From Sweltsa coloradensis (Eukaryota > Arthropoda > Insecta > Plecoptera > Chloroperlidae): a stretch of 64,000 nucleotides of DNA. The notes beneath the pieces were generated by a model. The model saw only the letters and a list, made by a program, of their open reading frames with translations, searched no databases and was not told where the DNA came from. Below, one piece after another: positions 24,662 to 35,779 of the stretch. The DNA is taken from positions 186,001 through 250,000 of the forward strand of contig JAMZAV010000446.1 of assembly GCA_024449915.1 (NCBI GenBank), in the 5' to 3' direction. Both the position numbers and the translations under genes were made by a program. The stretch's first letter is position 1. Every line of letters begins with the position of its first letter.

Positions 24662-25652
24662 TTCTCTAAAAATTATTTGTTACTCAAAACTAGGACATCG
24701 ATTTTGACTATCGGGTCGGCCCCAAAATACCCAACCTGATTTTAACTTTCTAGTACCCGCACACCACTGCTTTGTATGTCTTTCTTATTTGAAAGTAATA
24801 CCACAATAATTACACAATGAATAGAGACGTGAATTTTACGCCTAGCTTACAGTAGTTTCTCCTCTCTCACAAAATATACACGTGTATCTGGCTTCAGAGC
24901 CGACAGGGAATGAACAGTGTATGTAGTTGCATTATATCACACAAATCGATTTATGCAATTTATTTGGTAGGTGACAAACAATTAAAATTAATGATGTTAA
25001 AAAAATGAGTGAAAACGAAATTAATTGAACCTGGAGAAATGAGAACAAATAAAGTACTTTGACGAGATTGACAGGTGAATTAACGTGTCAGTTGTGTGCA
25101 TGATGATGTGGGGGCGGACTGAACCGGAATTATATTATGTATTTAGTGGTTAAGCGTATGTGCATACGAGGCTTTGAATACAGTGAAATATAACAGAAAA
25201 CTGACCAAGTGGGCATATTTCAAATAATCAAAGATAAAAATATAATTGTAACTATAAGTGTAATTGCTTTTAATGTGATAATCTAAGCTGGCTTGCTCTC
25301 GAGTTCTAGATCTATAAGAGGAATCTTAATTTAACACATCTGCAGGCCACTCCTAGATTAAAACGATTTATGGTGCAAGCAAAGCTACTTGTTGTGATAG
25401 GTTCACCGTTTAATTAATTCGGTTATTAAAAGAATCGAGTAGGTGTACAGTACAAAATACAATGCAAAACGTACAAATTACAAAACCGATTTTTTCATCA
25501 CTTTTCTGTCCGTCCGTCTGCACGTGCGTCACGTCTCACATAAACCGGACGTGACCCAAGATTGACATGCGTTTTGTTGTTGCATAATGTTTTTGGCCAC
25601 CTTTAGAGTCAGAGGAGCCGACTACATTTATCTACTAACGGGTACTTGTTAA

Positions 25653-25668
25653 CCCGGCACCTCCACCA
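25653..25668 (-). repeat. Isolated tRNA-Ala-like motif (copy F)
   Basis: Exact CCCGGCACCTCCACCA, preceded by GTTAA and followed by AAAATATTTCAACG. The flanks differ from copies A to E apart from the A-rich side after CCA. Confidence 0.7.
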
Positions 25669-26198
25669 AAAATATTTCAACGTTTCAATATATTAACATT
25701 GAGCTCATTGTTTAAGATTATATTATAACCCTGACTTTGAGAGTTAAGTAAATAACATCAGCGTCTGATTCCAAACTTGGCCGCTGAACGAAGACGAGCG
25801 CTCAAATCGTTTCTTGGAAATAGTTCTCGCGCCTTCATCATCGCGTCTAAAAGTCCTCGGGCAAATTTTCCGCGTTACTTCACTCATTCCTCAAATACCT
25901 GGACTAATTACGCTGCATCCACATTAACATTACCAAGTGGCTGAAACAGTTTTGCCACCTAGCGGCAGAATCGATAACTTGCCGTCCCGTAGCCAGACCC
26001 TTCTCCAAACCGGAAACTAGAAAGCAGAGAAGAGCAGGAGTGCAAATTCGAAGCTTCGAGCACATCCGGGTTTCGTATCGTTGCGCGCTGAATATTTTTA
26101 AGCGGATAAAACGACTAATGATTAGTTTACTCGCTGGATATTTGTTAGGAGATAATTCTCTTATTCTAGGTCCTAAATCAGGGGATGTATTTAGTATA

Positions 26199-26529
26199 GT
26201 GACAATAGTCGGTCGACAACGTTAGTGACAATAGTCGATCGACAACGTTAGTGATAATAGTCGGTATTGTCACTAACGTTGTTGTGTGACAACAAACAGT
26301 GACAATATCGACTATTGTCACTAACGTTGTCGATCGACTATTGTCACTAACGTTGTTGATCGACTATTGTCACTAACGTTGTTGATCGACTATTGTCACT
26401 AACGTTGTCGATCGACTATTGTCACTAACGTTGTCGATCGACTATTGTCACTAACGTTGTCAATCGACTATTGTCACTAACGTTGTCAATCGACTATTGT
26501 CACTAACGTTGTCGATCGACTATTGCCAC
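26199..26529. repeat. 26-bp satellite array with an orientation switch
   Basis: Right part: units starting ACTATTGTCACTAACGTTGT at 26311 and every 26 bp to 26493, with a partial unit at 26519. Left part (26199-26262): about two and a half units of the reverse complement (GTGACAATAGTCG...CAACGTTA). The switch region 26263-26310 holds a divergent unit and GTTGTGTGACAACAAAC. Unit variants alternate CGATCG, TGATCG and CAATCG. Confidence 0.95.
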
Positions 26530-26611
26530 GATAGTAAATACACCATCATCTCTCGTATAGTTCTTGTCGTGATTCACCTTCGTCGTGGCTTGATATGTTC
26601 TGTGCGAGCAT

Positions 26612-26705
26612 GCCCAGCACTGTACCACTAGCTGTGCTCTACGTGCGCCTGCCCAGCACTGTACCACTATCTGTGTTCTACGTGCTCTTAGCCAGCACTG
26701 TACCG
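26612..26705 (+). repeat. 39-bp tandem repeat, about 2.4 units
   Basis: GCCCAGCACTGTACCACTA starts at 26612 and 26651; a shorter copy, GCCAGCACTGTACC, starts at 26691. Between them CTGTGYTCTACGTGC is conserved. It directly follows the 26-bp array. Confidence 0.85.
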
Positions 26706-26950
26706 GGCTCGTCTCTTATCACCGCCATCTAGCTGCAAGTCAGCAAATCTGTTATCTCCTGGGCTCGGCTTCTCTAGTCAAGTGGTGTCTCGAGCTGTAA
26801 TGTGCATCGCAGCGATGCAGGTCAGCCTCGTCCAATCTCGACCAGTCTTTTAGCAATCATTCATTTCTTGTCCCATTGAGTTACAAAACAGCTGATGTTA
26901 GACTTGTATTGAGCGGAGTGACCTACAGACATATAACTGTTTGAGATTCA

Positions 26951-27188
26951 AGGAAAAGACGATTTTCAAAATCACCAGCGCCATCTATATCGCGCGCGCA
27001 AAGCATTACGGGAGAAAGGGCATTTACACGCTGAATGGCATATGCTCGGGTGTGTGGCGTACTGCTTTTTCAACTGTCAGTGTAGTCCGCCACAATCCCA
27101 AGCATAACATTTAGCATATACATTGGATTTCTCCATAATGCTTTGCAACGGAGCGCACGTGCGCAGCTAATTCTGAAAATGGTCTAAG
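26951..27188. mobile_element. MITE-like inverted repeat element
   Basis: The left arm includes GATTTTCAAAATC and GCAAAGCATTACGGGAGAAA. The right arm, inverted, includes TTTCTCCATAATGCTTTGC and ATTCTGAAAAT. The arms are about 60 bp and imperfect, around a spacer of about 110 bp. Target duplication is not clear. No coding capacity. Confidence 0.45.
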
Positions 27189-27327
27189 ACATTACAGCGA
27201 ATCAACCTAATATTTCAAACACGTTCCAAAACAAAATGCCTGACGAAGGGTTAACTCAACTGTAATGGCAATAACCGGTAAGATCCCGATTTATATAAGT
27301 CGCATAATGCCAAAAGCATAGACCTAA

Positions 27328-27955
27328 TTGGATGAGCGTAGCGAGCGAAGGGAAGATTTCATTTCACTACACTGGAGAAAAAATCCGGAATGTTTTTTTT
27401 CTTCTTTTATTTGTGTGTTTGTCCACACGATTCCGGCTAAACCGATTCTTCAATAACGATGAAATTTTATGGAGGCCTTCGAAATCTCTGAACTTAGAAC
27501 TGCCACGTTTTTGAGCGCAATCGAAAAATTATTTCTCATTAAAATCGCAATTTTACGATTTTTTTTCGATTTTAAAAAAAATTCTTCGACTTATAACACC
27601 TACATGCTTTATCCGATTGTTATGATTTTTTTACAAAACCTTAATTTTATGAATTAATATATTCCTGTGAAATTTGAGCGCAAAATCAAAAAATTATTTC
27701 TTATGAAAATCGCAATTTTACGATTTTTTTTTTAAATTTTTAAAACATTCTTCGACTTATAATACCTACATGCTTTATTCGATTGTAATGATTTTTCACA
27801 GAACCTTAATTTTATGAATTTATATATACGTGTTAAATTTGAGCGCAATCGAAAAATAATTTCTCAAGAAAAGCGCAATTTCACACTTTTTTCGTTTTAA
27901 AAAACATACGCTCATCCAACAACGCGCCCGAAAAAGCGTTTGCGAAGCTTCCTAG
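27328..27955 (+). mobile_element. Helentron-like element, family B copy 1
   Basis: Starts TTGGATGAGCGTAGCGAGCG and has the inverted TACGCTCATCCAA at about 27906-27918. It ends AACGC-loop-GCGTT...CTTCCTAG (CTAG 27952-27955), then T. The body contains CCACACGATTCCGGCTAAACC, CTGAACTTAGAACTGCCACG and about three tandem modules of roughly 165 bp, each with GAGCGCAATC and ATTTCT. It shares architecture with family A: the CTGAACTTAG and ATTTCTCAT...TTTTACGATTTTTT blocks align. No protein-coding capacity. Confidence 0.7.
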
Positions 27956-28057
27956 TAATATCCTCGTTCGCTTCGCTCACTCGTTTAATTAATATCCACT
28001 TTAAAAAATTCTACAACAATAATACCTCTCCCCGTAATTTAATAATGAAGTCAAGGA

Positions 28058-28185
28058 CCCGGCACCTCCACCAACAATGCTATTGTTATGGAACTAAAAC
28101 TTTTCTCGCTCTACCCGGCACCTCCACCAACAATGCTATTCTTATGGAGTTAAAAATGTTTAAGGTCTACCCTGCACTTCTACCA
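28058..28185 (-). repeat. Three 56-bp units each starting with the tRNA-Ala-like motif (H, I, J)
   Basis: CCCGGCACCTCCACCA begins at 28058 and 28114, and a degraded version, CCCTGCACTTCTACCA, at 28170. Spacing is exactly 56 bp each time. Units 1 and 2 share ACAATGCTATT and TATGGA after the motif. The array lies between Helentron copies B1 and B2. Confidence 0.85.
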
Positions 28186-28251
28186 ATCTCAAATATCATT
28201 GTAATTCCAATCATTTGTTTATTACATAATAAAGTGAATTTATCTTCATTA

Positions 28252-29012
28252 TTGGATGAGGAGCGAGCGAAGCGAAGATTCCATTTCACTACACTGGAGA
28301 AAAAAATCCGGAATGTTTTTTTTCCTTTTTTCTTTTTTTCTTTTTGTATTTTTGTGTGTTTGTTCACACGATTTCGGCTAAACCGATGCTCCAATTACGA
28401 TGAAATTTTATGGACGCCTTTGAAATCTCTGAACTTAGAACTGCCACGTTTTTGAGCGCAATCAAAAAATTATTTCCCATTAAAATCACAATTTTACGAT
28501 TTTTTTCGATTTTTAAAAAATTTCTTCGACTTATAACACCTACATGCTTTATCCGATTATTATGATTTTTTCACAAAACCTTAATTTTATGAATTTATAT
28601 ATTCGTGTGAAATTTGAGCGCAATCGAAAAATTATTTCTTATGAAAATAGCAATTTTACAATTTTTTTATATTTTTTAAAACATTCTTCGACTTATAATA
28701 CCTACATGCTTTATCCGATTGTAATGATTTTTTCACAGAACCTTAATTTTTTGAATTAATATATTATTATAACATGTATTAATATATATATATATTCGAA
28801 AAAAATTCTTCGACTTATAACATCTTCATGCTTTATTCGATTATAATGGTATTTTCACAGAACCTCAATTTTAAGAATTTATATATTTTGTAAAATTTGA
28901 GCGCAATAGAAAACTAATTTCTCATGAAAATCACAATTTTACACTTTTTAGTTTAAAATAACATACGCTCATCCAACAACGCGCCTGAAAAAGCGTTTGC
29001 GAAACTTCCTAG
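28252..29012 (+). mobile_element. Helentron-like element, family B copy 2
   Basis: Starts TTGGATGAGGAGCGAGCGAAG, with inverted TACGCTCATCCAA near the end, then AACGC...GCGTT and ACTTCCTAG (CTAG 29009-29012), then T. It is longer than B1 because it carries extra tandem internal modules, one with an expanded ATATATATAT stretch at about 28780. The 171-codon plus frame crossing its 5' end (27940-28455) also spans the unrelated motif array and is spurious. Confidence 0.7.
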
Positions 29013-29504
29013 TTTACTGTTATTCCTCATTTTCTATTTCTATTATACATACGTTTTCTACTAATGACCTTCAAAAAGCAAACAGAAGTTCTTTGATATT
29101 AGTTCGTTTTTAATGTTGTGAGTTTATGGAATGTTCAACTTGTCTGCCATGGTTAGTCCATGGTTAGATAATGTGTATGATGAAGAGTTGTTAGTACGTG
29201 CAATAAAGTTTGAGGGAGTCTTGGTGTGCACGTCTGAGATGAGGGGATTGTTATGATGTAGGATCGGGAGACTTTAAACGTATTACAATCAGATGTGACA
29301 AACATCGTCTGATAAATTTTATGAAGGTACCGATCATTACACTTTTCCATAAATTTATTGTAGAAAAATTACAAAAATAATTTGATTTTGTAGGATCTAG
29401 AAATTGGCAAAATCTTCATAAACACCCAACTAATAACGCATTTTCTGACTGATTTATGAATAAAACGTTATTTATTTATTTTGTCATTTATTTATTTAAT
29501 GTCT

Positions 29505-29565
29505 TTCCTATTCAGTTACAAAACTGATTTACAAAGGAAGACAACAACATCTGATATAATAGGGG
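29505..29565. repeat. Short dispersed repeat shared with 63890-63965
   Basis: Shares TTTATTTAA-G-CTTT-CTATT and CTGATTTACAAAGGA-GACAAC with the last 110 bp of the window. A weaker echo occurs near 26870-26900. Nature unknown; possibly the 3' part of a retroelement. Confidence 0.4.
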
Positions 29566-29696
29566 CGTACCGTACATATGTTCATTATTATATAATTATA
29601 CACAGTTTTGTTTAGATGTAATAATTTATGGCTGCAGAAAAAGGAACTCGCCAAACATCAAATTAGTCATATTTTCTCAAATCGATCACAGTTTTA

Positions 29697-29795
29697 TTAA
29701 TATTTAAAACAATTCCCGAACCCGAGTCTCCCACATTCCAGGTAGGCGCCTTAGCCAACTAGACCACCGAGACGGTAACTTTTTAACTTCTGAAT
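29697..29795 (-). repeat. tRNA-derived SINE head, family Y, copy 1
   Basis: The minus strand reads CTCGGTGGTCTAGTTGGCTA, then GTGGGAGACTCGGGTTCGGG. This is a tRNA-Glu/Asp-like D-arm and a truncated T-arm. The same head occurs at 30780-30850 and in variant form at 47930-48000. It abuts the 5' end of Helentron A2. Confidence 0.6.
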
Positions 29796-29800
29796 TGTAG

Positions 29801-30597
29801 TTGCATTATTGGATGAGCGAAGCGAAGACTTCAATTTCACTGACCCCCCAAAAAATTTAGCTCGGGTGTTTTTTTTTTTTTGTTTGTTTGTTTGTTTGTT
29901 TGTTTGTTTTTTTTTTTTTTTTTTCCGTCTGTTTGTTCGCTCTCTACCGGGCAAACGGCATATGCGATCTTGATGAAAATTTGACACGACCTTCGTTTTC
30001 TCTGAACTTAGACTTGCTACATTTTTGGGTACAATCGAAGAAATATTTCTCATGAATATCGTACTTTTACGATTTTTTTCGAATTTTAGTGCGATATTTT
30101 CGTGACATTTGGGCCGATTTTGACCAAACGGGTGGGGCTACAACGTTCATATTTCACATGGACATTAAGGTAATGGTGATGTATTGCTTTCTGAAAGAAA
30201 AAGTTGAAAAATTTTGCCAGAATCTATAGAAATAAAGCTTTTAATATAAGTTTTTTGATTTTTGTGCGATATTTTCGTGCCATTTGGGCCAATTCTGACC
30301 AAACGGGTGGGGCTACAACGTTCATATTATACATGGACATTAAGGTTATGGTGATGTAGTACCTTTTGAAAGAAAAAGTTGAAAAAGTTAGACAGAATCC
30401 ATAGAAATAAAGCTTTTAATAAAAGTTTTTTACGGTAAATAATACTAATTGACAAGAAACAAAAGAAACTTGACAACATTCACCTACAATGCGTAGGCAG
30501 CAAAACAAAGCACTTGCAAAAGTAAAGATATTCCACGCAAACTAAAAACTTTAAAAAGCTCATCCATCAACGCGGCGGGACTTAAGCGTTTTCCTAG
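29801..30597 (+). mobile_element. Helentron-like element, family A copy 2
   Basis: Starts TTGCATTATTGGATGAGCG and ends GCTCATCCATCAACGCGGCG...GCGTTTTCCTAG (30594-30597), then T. It contains a long T/GTTTG microsatellite at 29869-29925 and two tandem copies of the roughly 165-bp module with GGGTGGGGCTACAACGTTC (A1 has one). Ends and body match 1620-2193 and the inverse of 62245-63016. Confidence 0.75.
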
Positions 30598-30719
30598 TAT
30601 ATCTGAATGGATGGAACAGTACTGCAACGAATATCTGTTGCCTTTGAACTGACCAAACAACCATTATTTATAATGTTGTTACTTTACAAAGGTATGAGTG
30701 AGAGTTTATTTCTCAATTT

Positions 30720-30850
30720 GTTTGATCGGGAAACACTCCCGTAGGTGGAATTGTTAATATTTTATACAATTCAGAAAAAAAATCCATCCCGATCGGGGTT
30801 CGAACCCGAGTCTCCCACATTCCAGGTAGGCGCCTTAGCCAACTAGATAG
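30720..30850 (-). repeat. tRNA-derived SINE, family Y, copy 2
   Basis: Minus-strand head CTAGTTGGCTAAGGCGCC and GGGTTCGAACCCCGATCGGG (A and B boxes), followed by the tail TTCTGAATTGTATAAAATAT and CCACCTACGGGAGTGTTTCCC. The tail recurs at 47841-47905 and 63365-63435. Near-complete SINE, head to tail. Confidence 0.7.
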
Positions 30851-30854
30851 ATAC

Positions 30855-33060
30855 TATTATTCTAATCTTTTTTTCAAATTTGCTTAAAATGGTCTGCTGT
30901 AAACTGTTAAAAAACCAATGAATGTAACATTTCCTTCGGCTTATAAAATAGTGTAGTAGTGTAGTTTATCTTTCGTTCACAATCTTCATTACAAATATAC
31001 GCGAACCAATATAACGTATTACTTGCACGGACCGTTTCTTCTCTTTAAGGGCCCGATATTTCGCCGTATATCAAGGTTTTGCGCGGCTCACCGGGTGCAG
31101 ACTTATTGAATTTAATATTGTTGTCACACATTGGAATTCTCGCTTTGACATCCGAGGTCTAGCCCCGGGTGACGGCGTTCTTGATTCGCCGAGGAGGAGA
31201 ACGGAAAATACAATATTACATTCTGGGGATTAGAAAATATTATTAGAAAGCGGATCCCGAAAATAAGACTATTTGCCAATAAAACCAGGTAATATGAGAA
31301 GCTTGTATGTCTAGGAATCACAGTGTATGCAATACAGTCAACCTTAGGTCAACATGTTCTGAGCTAAGGCACTTTTAACACAGATAGCCAATATTGGAAA
31401 ACAAGTTTATTTTGATGTCAGTTTAATAATACATAACACAGTCGTTTTTTGTGTGTTTCATAAATAAAACTGAGCTTTGAATAATTATTTGGTGTTTTTG
31501 CACTGACAAAAAAAACCTTCCGTTTTTTTTGAGAGTATACCATAGTTAAAATTTAAAACGACTATCAATTTCATAATGACCAATTGATATCAACTGGAAT
31601 TTGAAATTTGCGATATATTAACTATTGACATTTCAAATGGTATCACTGTTGGGAAAGGTAATTCTTAAGTCTCATTGCACATCAATTGGCATTTCGCTAA
31701 TAGATCATTTGATCAAATTATTCAACGAAATGATATCGCTGATAAACTTATCTCAATTATTGGTAACGTTTACAGATTAGGTGTAAATAGTTGTAAATTA
31801 ATTGATGATTCCAAATATTAGGTTGACATCAGTTGGAGTTCAATTGCTGGTAAATTGAAATTTTGACAATGGTAGTTCACATTGAGCCTTCGTTTCGGCC
31901 GCTGTACAAACATCCAAACACCTCTATTAAAATTATGATATTTTTGTTCAAGACACAGTACAGTAATACAGATTATGTATAAAAAATTAAAATAAAGAAA
32001 ATGCAAAAAGATTGTGTAGCCTGATAATTACATGTCAATAATACAATAACATAGCACAACAAGATAATACAATACCTATAGGCAACCATAGACAAAATAC
32101 AAGGTCAACAAAATATATAATGCACAATACTACAGCACACATGAATGGAAACTAGGTGTGTAAGTGTAAAAAATAAATACAAAATATACTTAATTTATTG
32201 TTTTGATACCAATCACTTGCCTTTGCTACTGTTTACAAAAAGGGCATTGTGCATGTATATAACACACAAACACGTTGATTCTACACAAGCGTCTCTATGT
32301 GTGATCACAAATAGTTTACTGTAGGTTTCCCCCCCCCCTTCCCACAACCTCCCCCCTCCCCCCAAGCACAAGTCGCTCCACTGCGTTGACCACTGAAGGG
32401 AGGACCACTCAACTGTAATACAAGATATACACACCCCTATACAATGATGACAAGACAAAACTAATATGATTTATCGATTTATCCGTTTTGTTTTGTGTTG
32501 GACGGCGAAACCTTTTCGGACTGTAGCGTAAACGATTTCGGATTCACCCCTTGTTGAGGGGGGGGGACGACGACGACCACCACGGTATTATTGTTCAAAC
32601 GTAAAAAGCGATGACAGCCGCGATCCCAGTTTTTTAGTATTCTGTTTCTGTTAATGCGTAAACGAATGAATACAAGTAGTAATGGTATTTTAATCTGTCC
32701 GACGTGTGACCGGTGTATGAAAGGAGTCACCGCTCTTTCCACTTAGTTTTATCGTCTTCTCCCTCCCACATCCTAAACATTTTACTCTGTACATCCAATT
32801 CTCTTTCTTTCACTCTCATCAATTTCTTTTTAAATACTTGTATTCTTTTCTAGTTTCAACAAAAATTTTGCGTTCCGTTATTTTTAGGTTCACATTATCC
32901 TTTCGCAAAATCTAAAACACATTTTTATTTTCCTTATCTTTGTATTAATTAAATTCGTTATTACTTCTTCAAATGATGTAATTTGTTTACGCACATTCTC
33001 TTTGCGTTTGCTGTACACCGAAGAACTCTGTTCAAAAATCGTCTTCAACAGCCAGTGTTA
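30855..33060. other. No gene supported
   Basis: Frames at 31124-31321, 31818-32006, 32213-32458 and 32479-32742 (all minus) lack recognisable motifs. C-rich runs lie at about 32333-32362 and a G-run at 32560. No repeats shared elsewhere were identified. Confidence 0.35.
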
Positions 33061-33065
33061 AGTAC

Positions 33066-33090
33066 ACAACAACAACAACAACAACAACAA
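33066..33090 (+). repeat. (CAA)n microsatellite
   Basis: About eight trinucleotide units, uninterrupted. Confidence 0.95.
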
Positions 33091-33808
33091 TACTAGTGCA
33101 TTTTAGACTCTATTTTAATTTTGACAGCCCTGTCACACATAAATACCACATACCACATTACTACCAGATATCAATGTTCAGCAACATGACTATACATAAA
33201 AGGGAGCGAAGCTCTGCTACATGGATCATGTATGAAAGTGTGCCTCTTCTTAAGATAAAAACGACCTCCTACAGACATGTGTTTTTTAAGCGAGCGAAGC
33301 GAGCGTTTCCATTTGACTCTGCCAGAAAAATTAGTCACTGTTTTTTTTTTGTTTGTTTTTGTTTGTTTGTTTGTTTGTTTGTTTTGTTTTGTTTTTTTTT
33401 TGTTTGTTTGTATGTATGTCTCGCCATAACGTTCGAATGGAGGCTCGGACCGAGTTGAAATTTTGACCATCCGCAAGCTTCGTTCTCGATTGAATGCCAT
33501 TAGTTTTGTGGCAAAATCGTTCAAAAAGTTAAAAAGTTACATTAAAGTTAATCGAAAGTTTTTTTTTCAAACTAAACGGCGACAAAATCTGAGATAGCCA
33601 AATCATTAAATTTAGAATGTCCGTCCGGTCACGAATATGTTAATTTTATTTTGATCCGATAAGTAGTGTAGATGGAAATTACATTATAACAAAAGTAACG
33701 TTGCCATGACAACGAAAAGACGCGCGAAGTTTCTAATGCACTGCCACCTAGAAGTAATCAAAATACTTTCGAGGAAGCAGTCTATTATTTGTCAACAAAG
33801 AGTTTAAT

Positions 33809-35155
33809 CAAATACCGTAATATAACACTACGTTTAATACAGGAAAGAGGGCTGTAAAACGGGAGACAACTAACAACAGCGATCCTGGCGGCATTGGAGT
33901 TACATTACCACGGCCATCTGGACGCCAAAACAATTAAAATACATTAAAGAAGGCGTTAAATCGGGAGACAAGTGACTGCTTTGCTCTAAACAAAACATAA
34001 ACATGTCATTATTGTATTATTATCTTGACAGACATGCTCAAAGGTACTCGTATTATCACTAGCCTACGTATTTGTATTGATTGTTCTTGTGTATTTAATA
34101 TTTTTGTATTGGTTACTGAAGAACTAGATATCAATACATGTTTTTAAATGTGTAACAAAGTATTACTAATCTAGTTCCTGGCACACTTTAATATTAGTAA
34201 TAGGCCTAACCCTAAAATGAATAAAGGATGATCATAATATTTGTTTTCACCATAGCTACACTTGCAATAAAGATGCAATATAATATGTTAATCTTATTTT
34301 TGTTGCTATGCACTGAAGCATAAAATTAAAAGGAATGACAACCCCTCCCCATGCCTTACTACTATACGGTTTTAATGCTTGTAGTGGCAGTATACATGAT
34401 ATGCACACCAAGTTGTGTGTCTTCTATCCACGCGACCGTCTGAGTGTCCAGATGGGTTCAGCATGCCTGAACCCGGGGAGTCGAATAGGCCCAGAGCTTA
34501 CCTCTTATGCTCATCGTACAAGGCAAAGAAGAGGACGTCGTCTGCCCTCGAGAAATTTTCCCCTTCCCTTTGACTACCTCACCGACGACGACGACGACAA
34601 TGACAAGACGGACGATGACGCAGGCGACAACGATCACGACGTGGGGCAACCCCCAACAACCCCTCCCCGTGCCAGCCCCGCGGCCTGATTTCGTCACAAC
34701 CCACCGGCCCCTACCCCGCCAACCTTCCCCCTGTCTGTTTCTGAATAGCACAGGCCTACCCTCACCGTGTACCACCGCGTTTCCCCTTTCGCCCCAATCT
34801 TAAAAAAAATTACCGTAGGGCACTAATAACCTTAGTGTTGTGATTACTCCTCTCAGGTGCAAGAAGTGGCGACTAAAATAGTCTGAGTTTAAGTGTTTTC
34901 GATAGTAATATTATGTATTAAGCCTACCCAGGGGCATCTTGCCCTTGTTTTGTCGTGTAACGTAATTGTCCAATTGAAAAATTACACTCAAACCCGACCC
35001 GGTAAAATAATCTATGCGCTAACTCCAGTATTTGAATTTCGCGCCCAATGTAACGCCAATGCCGCCAGGGGCGCTGATCCAAATTGTCTCCTCCACAACA
35101 ATGGAAACACAGCCATCTTTCCTGTATTAAACGTAGTGTTATATTACGGTATTTG
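33809..35155. mobile_element. Nested 1.35-kb DNA transposon, non-autonomous
   Basis: Terminal inverted repeats start CAAATACCGTAATATAACAC and run at least 45 bp (ACTACGTTTAATACAGGAAAGA), with an imperfect extension to about 100 bp (GGCGGCATTGG). It is flanked by a 7-bp direct repeat GTTTAAT (33802-33808, 35156-35162). That length suits the hAT/P range better than TA- or TTAA-target groups, but the superfamily is not proven. No transposase is evident; the interior has a GC-rich island with an Asp-rich frame. Confidence 0.75.
34335..34688 (+). other. GC-rich island with an acidic open frame, uncertain CDS
   Basis: A 117-codon frame inside the nested transposon. Its C-terminal third is acidic, a translation of a (GAC)n-like stretch at about 34583-34640, then Pro-rich. 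Overlapping frames on both strands are open too, as expected of GC-rich repeats, so I do not call a gene. Composition differs sharply from the AT-rich surroundings. Confidence 0.2.
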
Positions 35156-35369
35156 GTTTAATTAAATAGTTTTCCCAAGGAGTCAAGGTCCTCTAGATGG
35201 CGGTGGATGCAATGTGGGTCTAGCTATAGCACGTGCTCGTTTATCAACGCGTCCAACAGAGCGTTTCCTAGTCTAGTTAACATTGCAACAAGGACGATAA
35301 AGAATGAATATAAGGTTTTTAAGCATTGGCCCGCTTTGAAGACATTATTTTTTAATTATCATCAAATAT

Positions 35370-35415
35370 TATTATTCTGGGTTCGATCCCCAGTCAGGGC
35401 ATACTTGTGTGACAA
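35370..35415 (+). repeat. tRNA-like T-arm remnant
   Basis: GGGTTCGATCCCCAGTCAGGGC resembles the T-arm and acceptor of a tRNA-derived SINE; no D-arm upstream. Confidence 0.4.
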
Positions 35416-35624
35416 TTGCCATCATTCAACGATAAAGAATGCTTTTGGTGATCTTGTTGTCATTGATCGAGGCATTTTCTCCTGAAGAATTAGAACCCAA
35501 TGCTTCAACTAAAGAGAGTTCAATGCCGGAAGAATCTTTGTATCTTATTAGCAGGCTTCGCTCTATGTATTTTAGGCATACTCCCGCCGTACACATGATT
35601 TTTATTGCTTTGTCTGTCTCTATT

Positions 35625-35775
35625 TACGAACTAAGGCTATTCGAGACGATAATGCTATGACTATGAGTACAAAAAAAACATGGCGTATGCGGGATTCGAA
35701 CCTACGTCCTCGTAGAGCCATACACTTCGGACCAGCGCCCTAATCGTATGTGCCACCACGGACATCTGTTATGTA
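35625..35775 (-). repeat. tRNA-derived SINE, family X, copy 3
   Basis: Minus strand: GGCACATACGATTAGGGCGC (A-box region), TACGAGGACG, then AGGTTCGAATCCCGC (perfect B box), followed by the tail ending CGTCTCGAATAGCCTTAG. Best-preserved X copy; aligns with 7465-7645. Confidence 0.7.
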
Positions 35776-35779
35776 AAAA

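Larger units (their letters stand above)
21820..26190. other. Largely unannotated stretch
   Basis: Overlapping frames on both strands at 23367-23789 have no recognisable domain and at least one is a shadow. Simple features include the C-run at 24009-24022, motif copies E and F (24647, 25653), and inverted TTTGCTCGG / CCGAGCAAA at about 21869 and 22140. No supported gene. Roughly 25760-26060 has higher GC but no clear exon. Confidence 0.35.
33287..35271 (+). mobile_element. Helentron-like element, family C copy 2, split by a nested transposon
   Basis: 5' end TAAGCGAGCGAAGCGAGCG at 33287, matching the inverted end of 17253-17950. 3' end AACGCGTCCAACAGAGCGTT then TCCTAG (35268-35271), followed by T. 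The body aligns with copy C1 up to GAGGAAGCAG...TTATTTGTCA, and again from TAGTTTTCCCAAGGAGTCAA. Between them is a 1347-bp nested element with its target duplication. It includes a long GTTTG/T microsatellite (33340-33420). The 120- and 117-codon frames here translate that microsatellite and are spurious. Confidence 0.75.

Noticed and set aside
27940..28455. 171-codon plus-strand frame
   Set aside because: It begins in one Helentron copy, crosses the 56-bp motif array and ends in another copy; its translation is repeat sequence.
33096..33524. 120- and 117-codon frames on opposite strands
   Set aside because: They translate the GTTTG/poly-T microsatellite of Helentron C2, giving Cys/Phe/Val-rich and Lys/Asn/Thr-rich strings.
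35690..35765. Intact tRNA gene on the minus strand
   Set aside because: Good B box but no consistent cloverleaf; the same sequence plus tail recurs at 7465, so it is a SINE.
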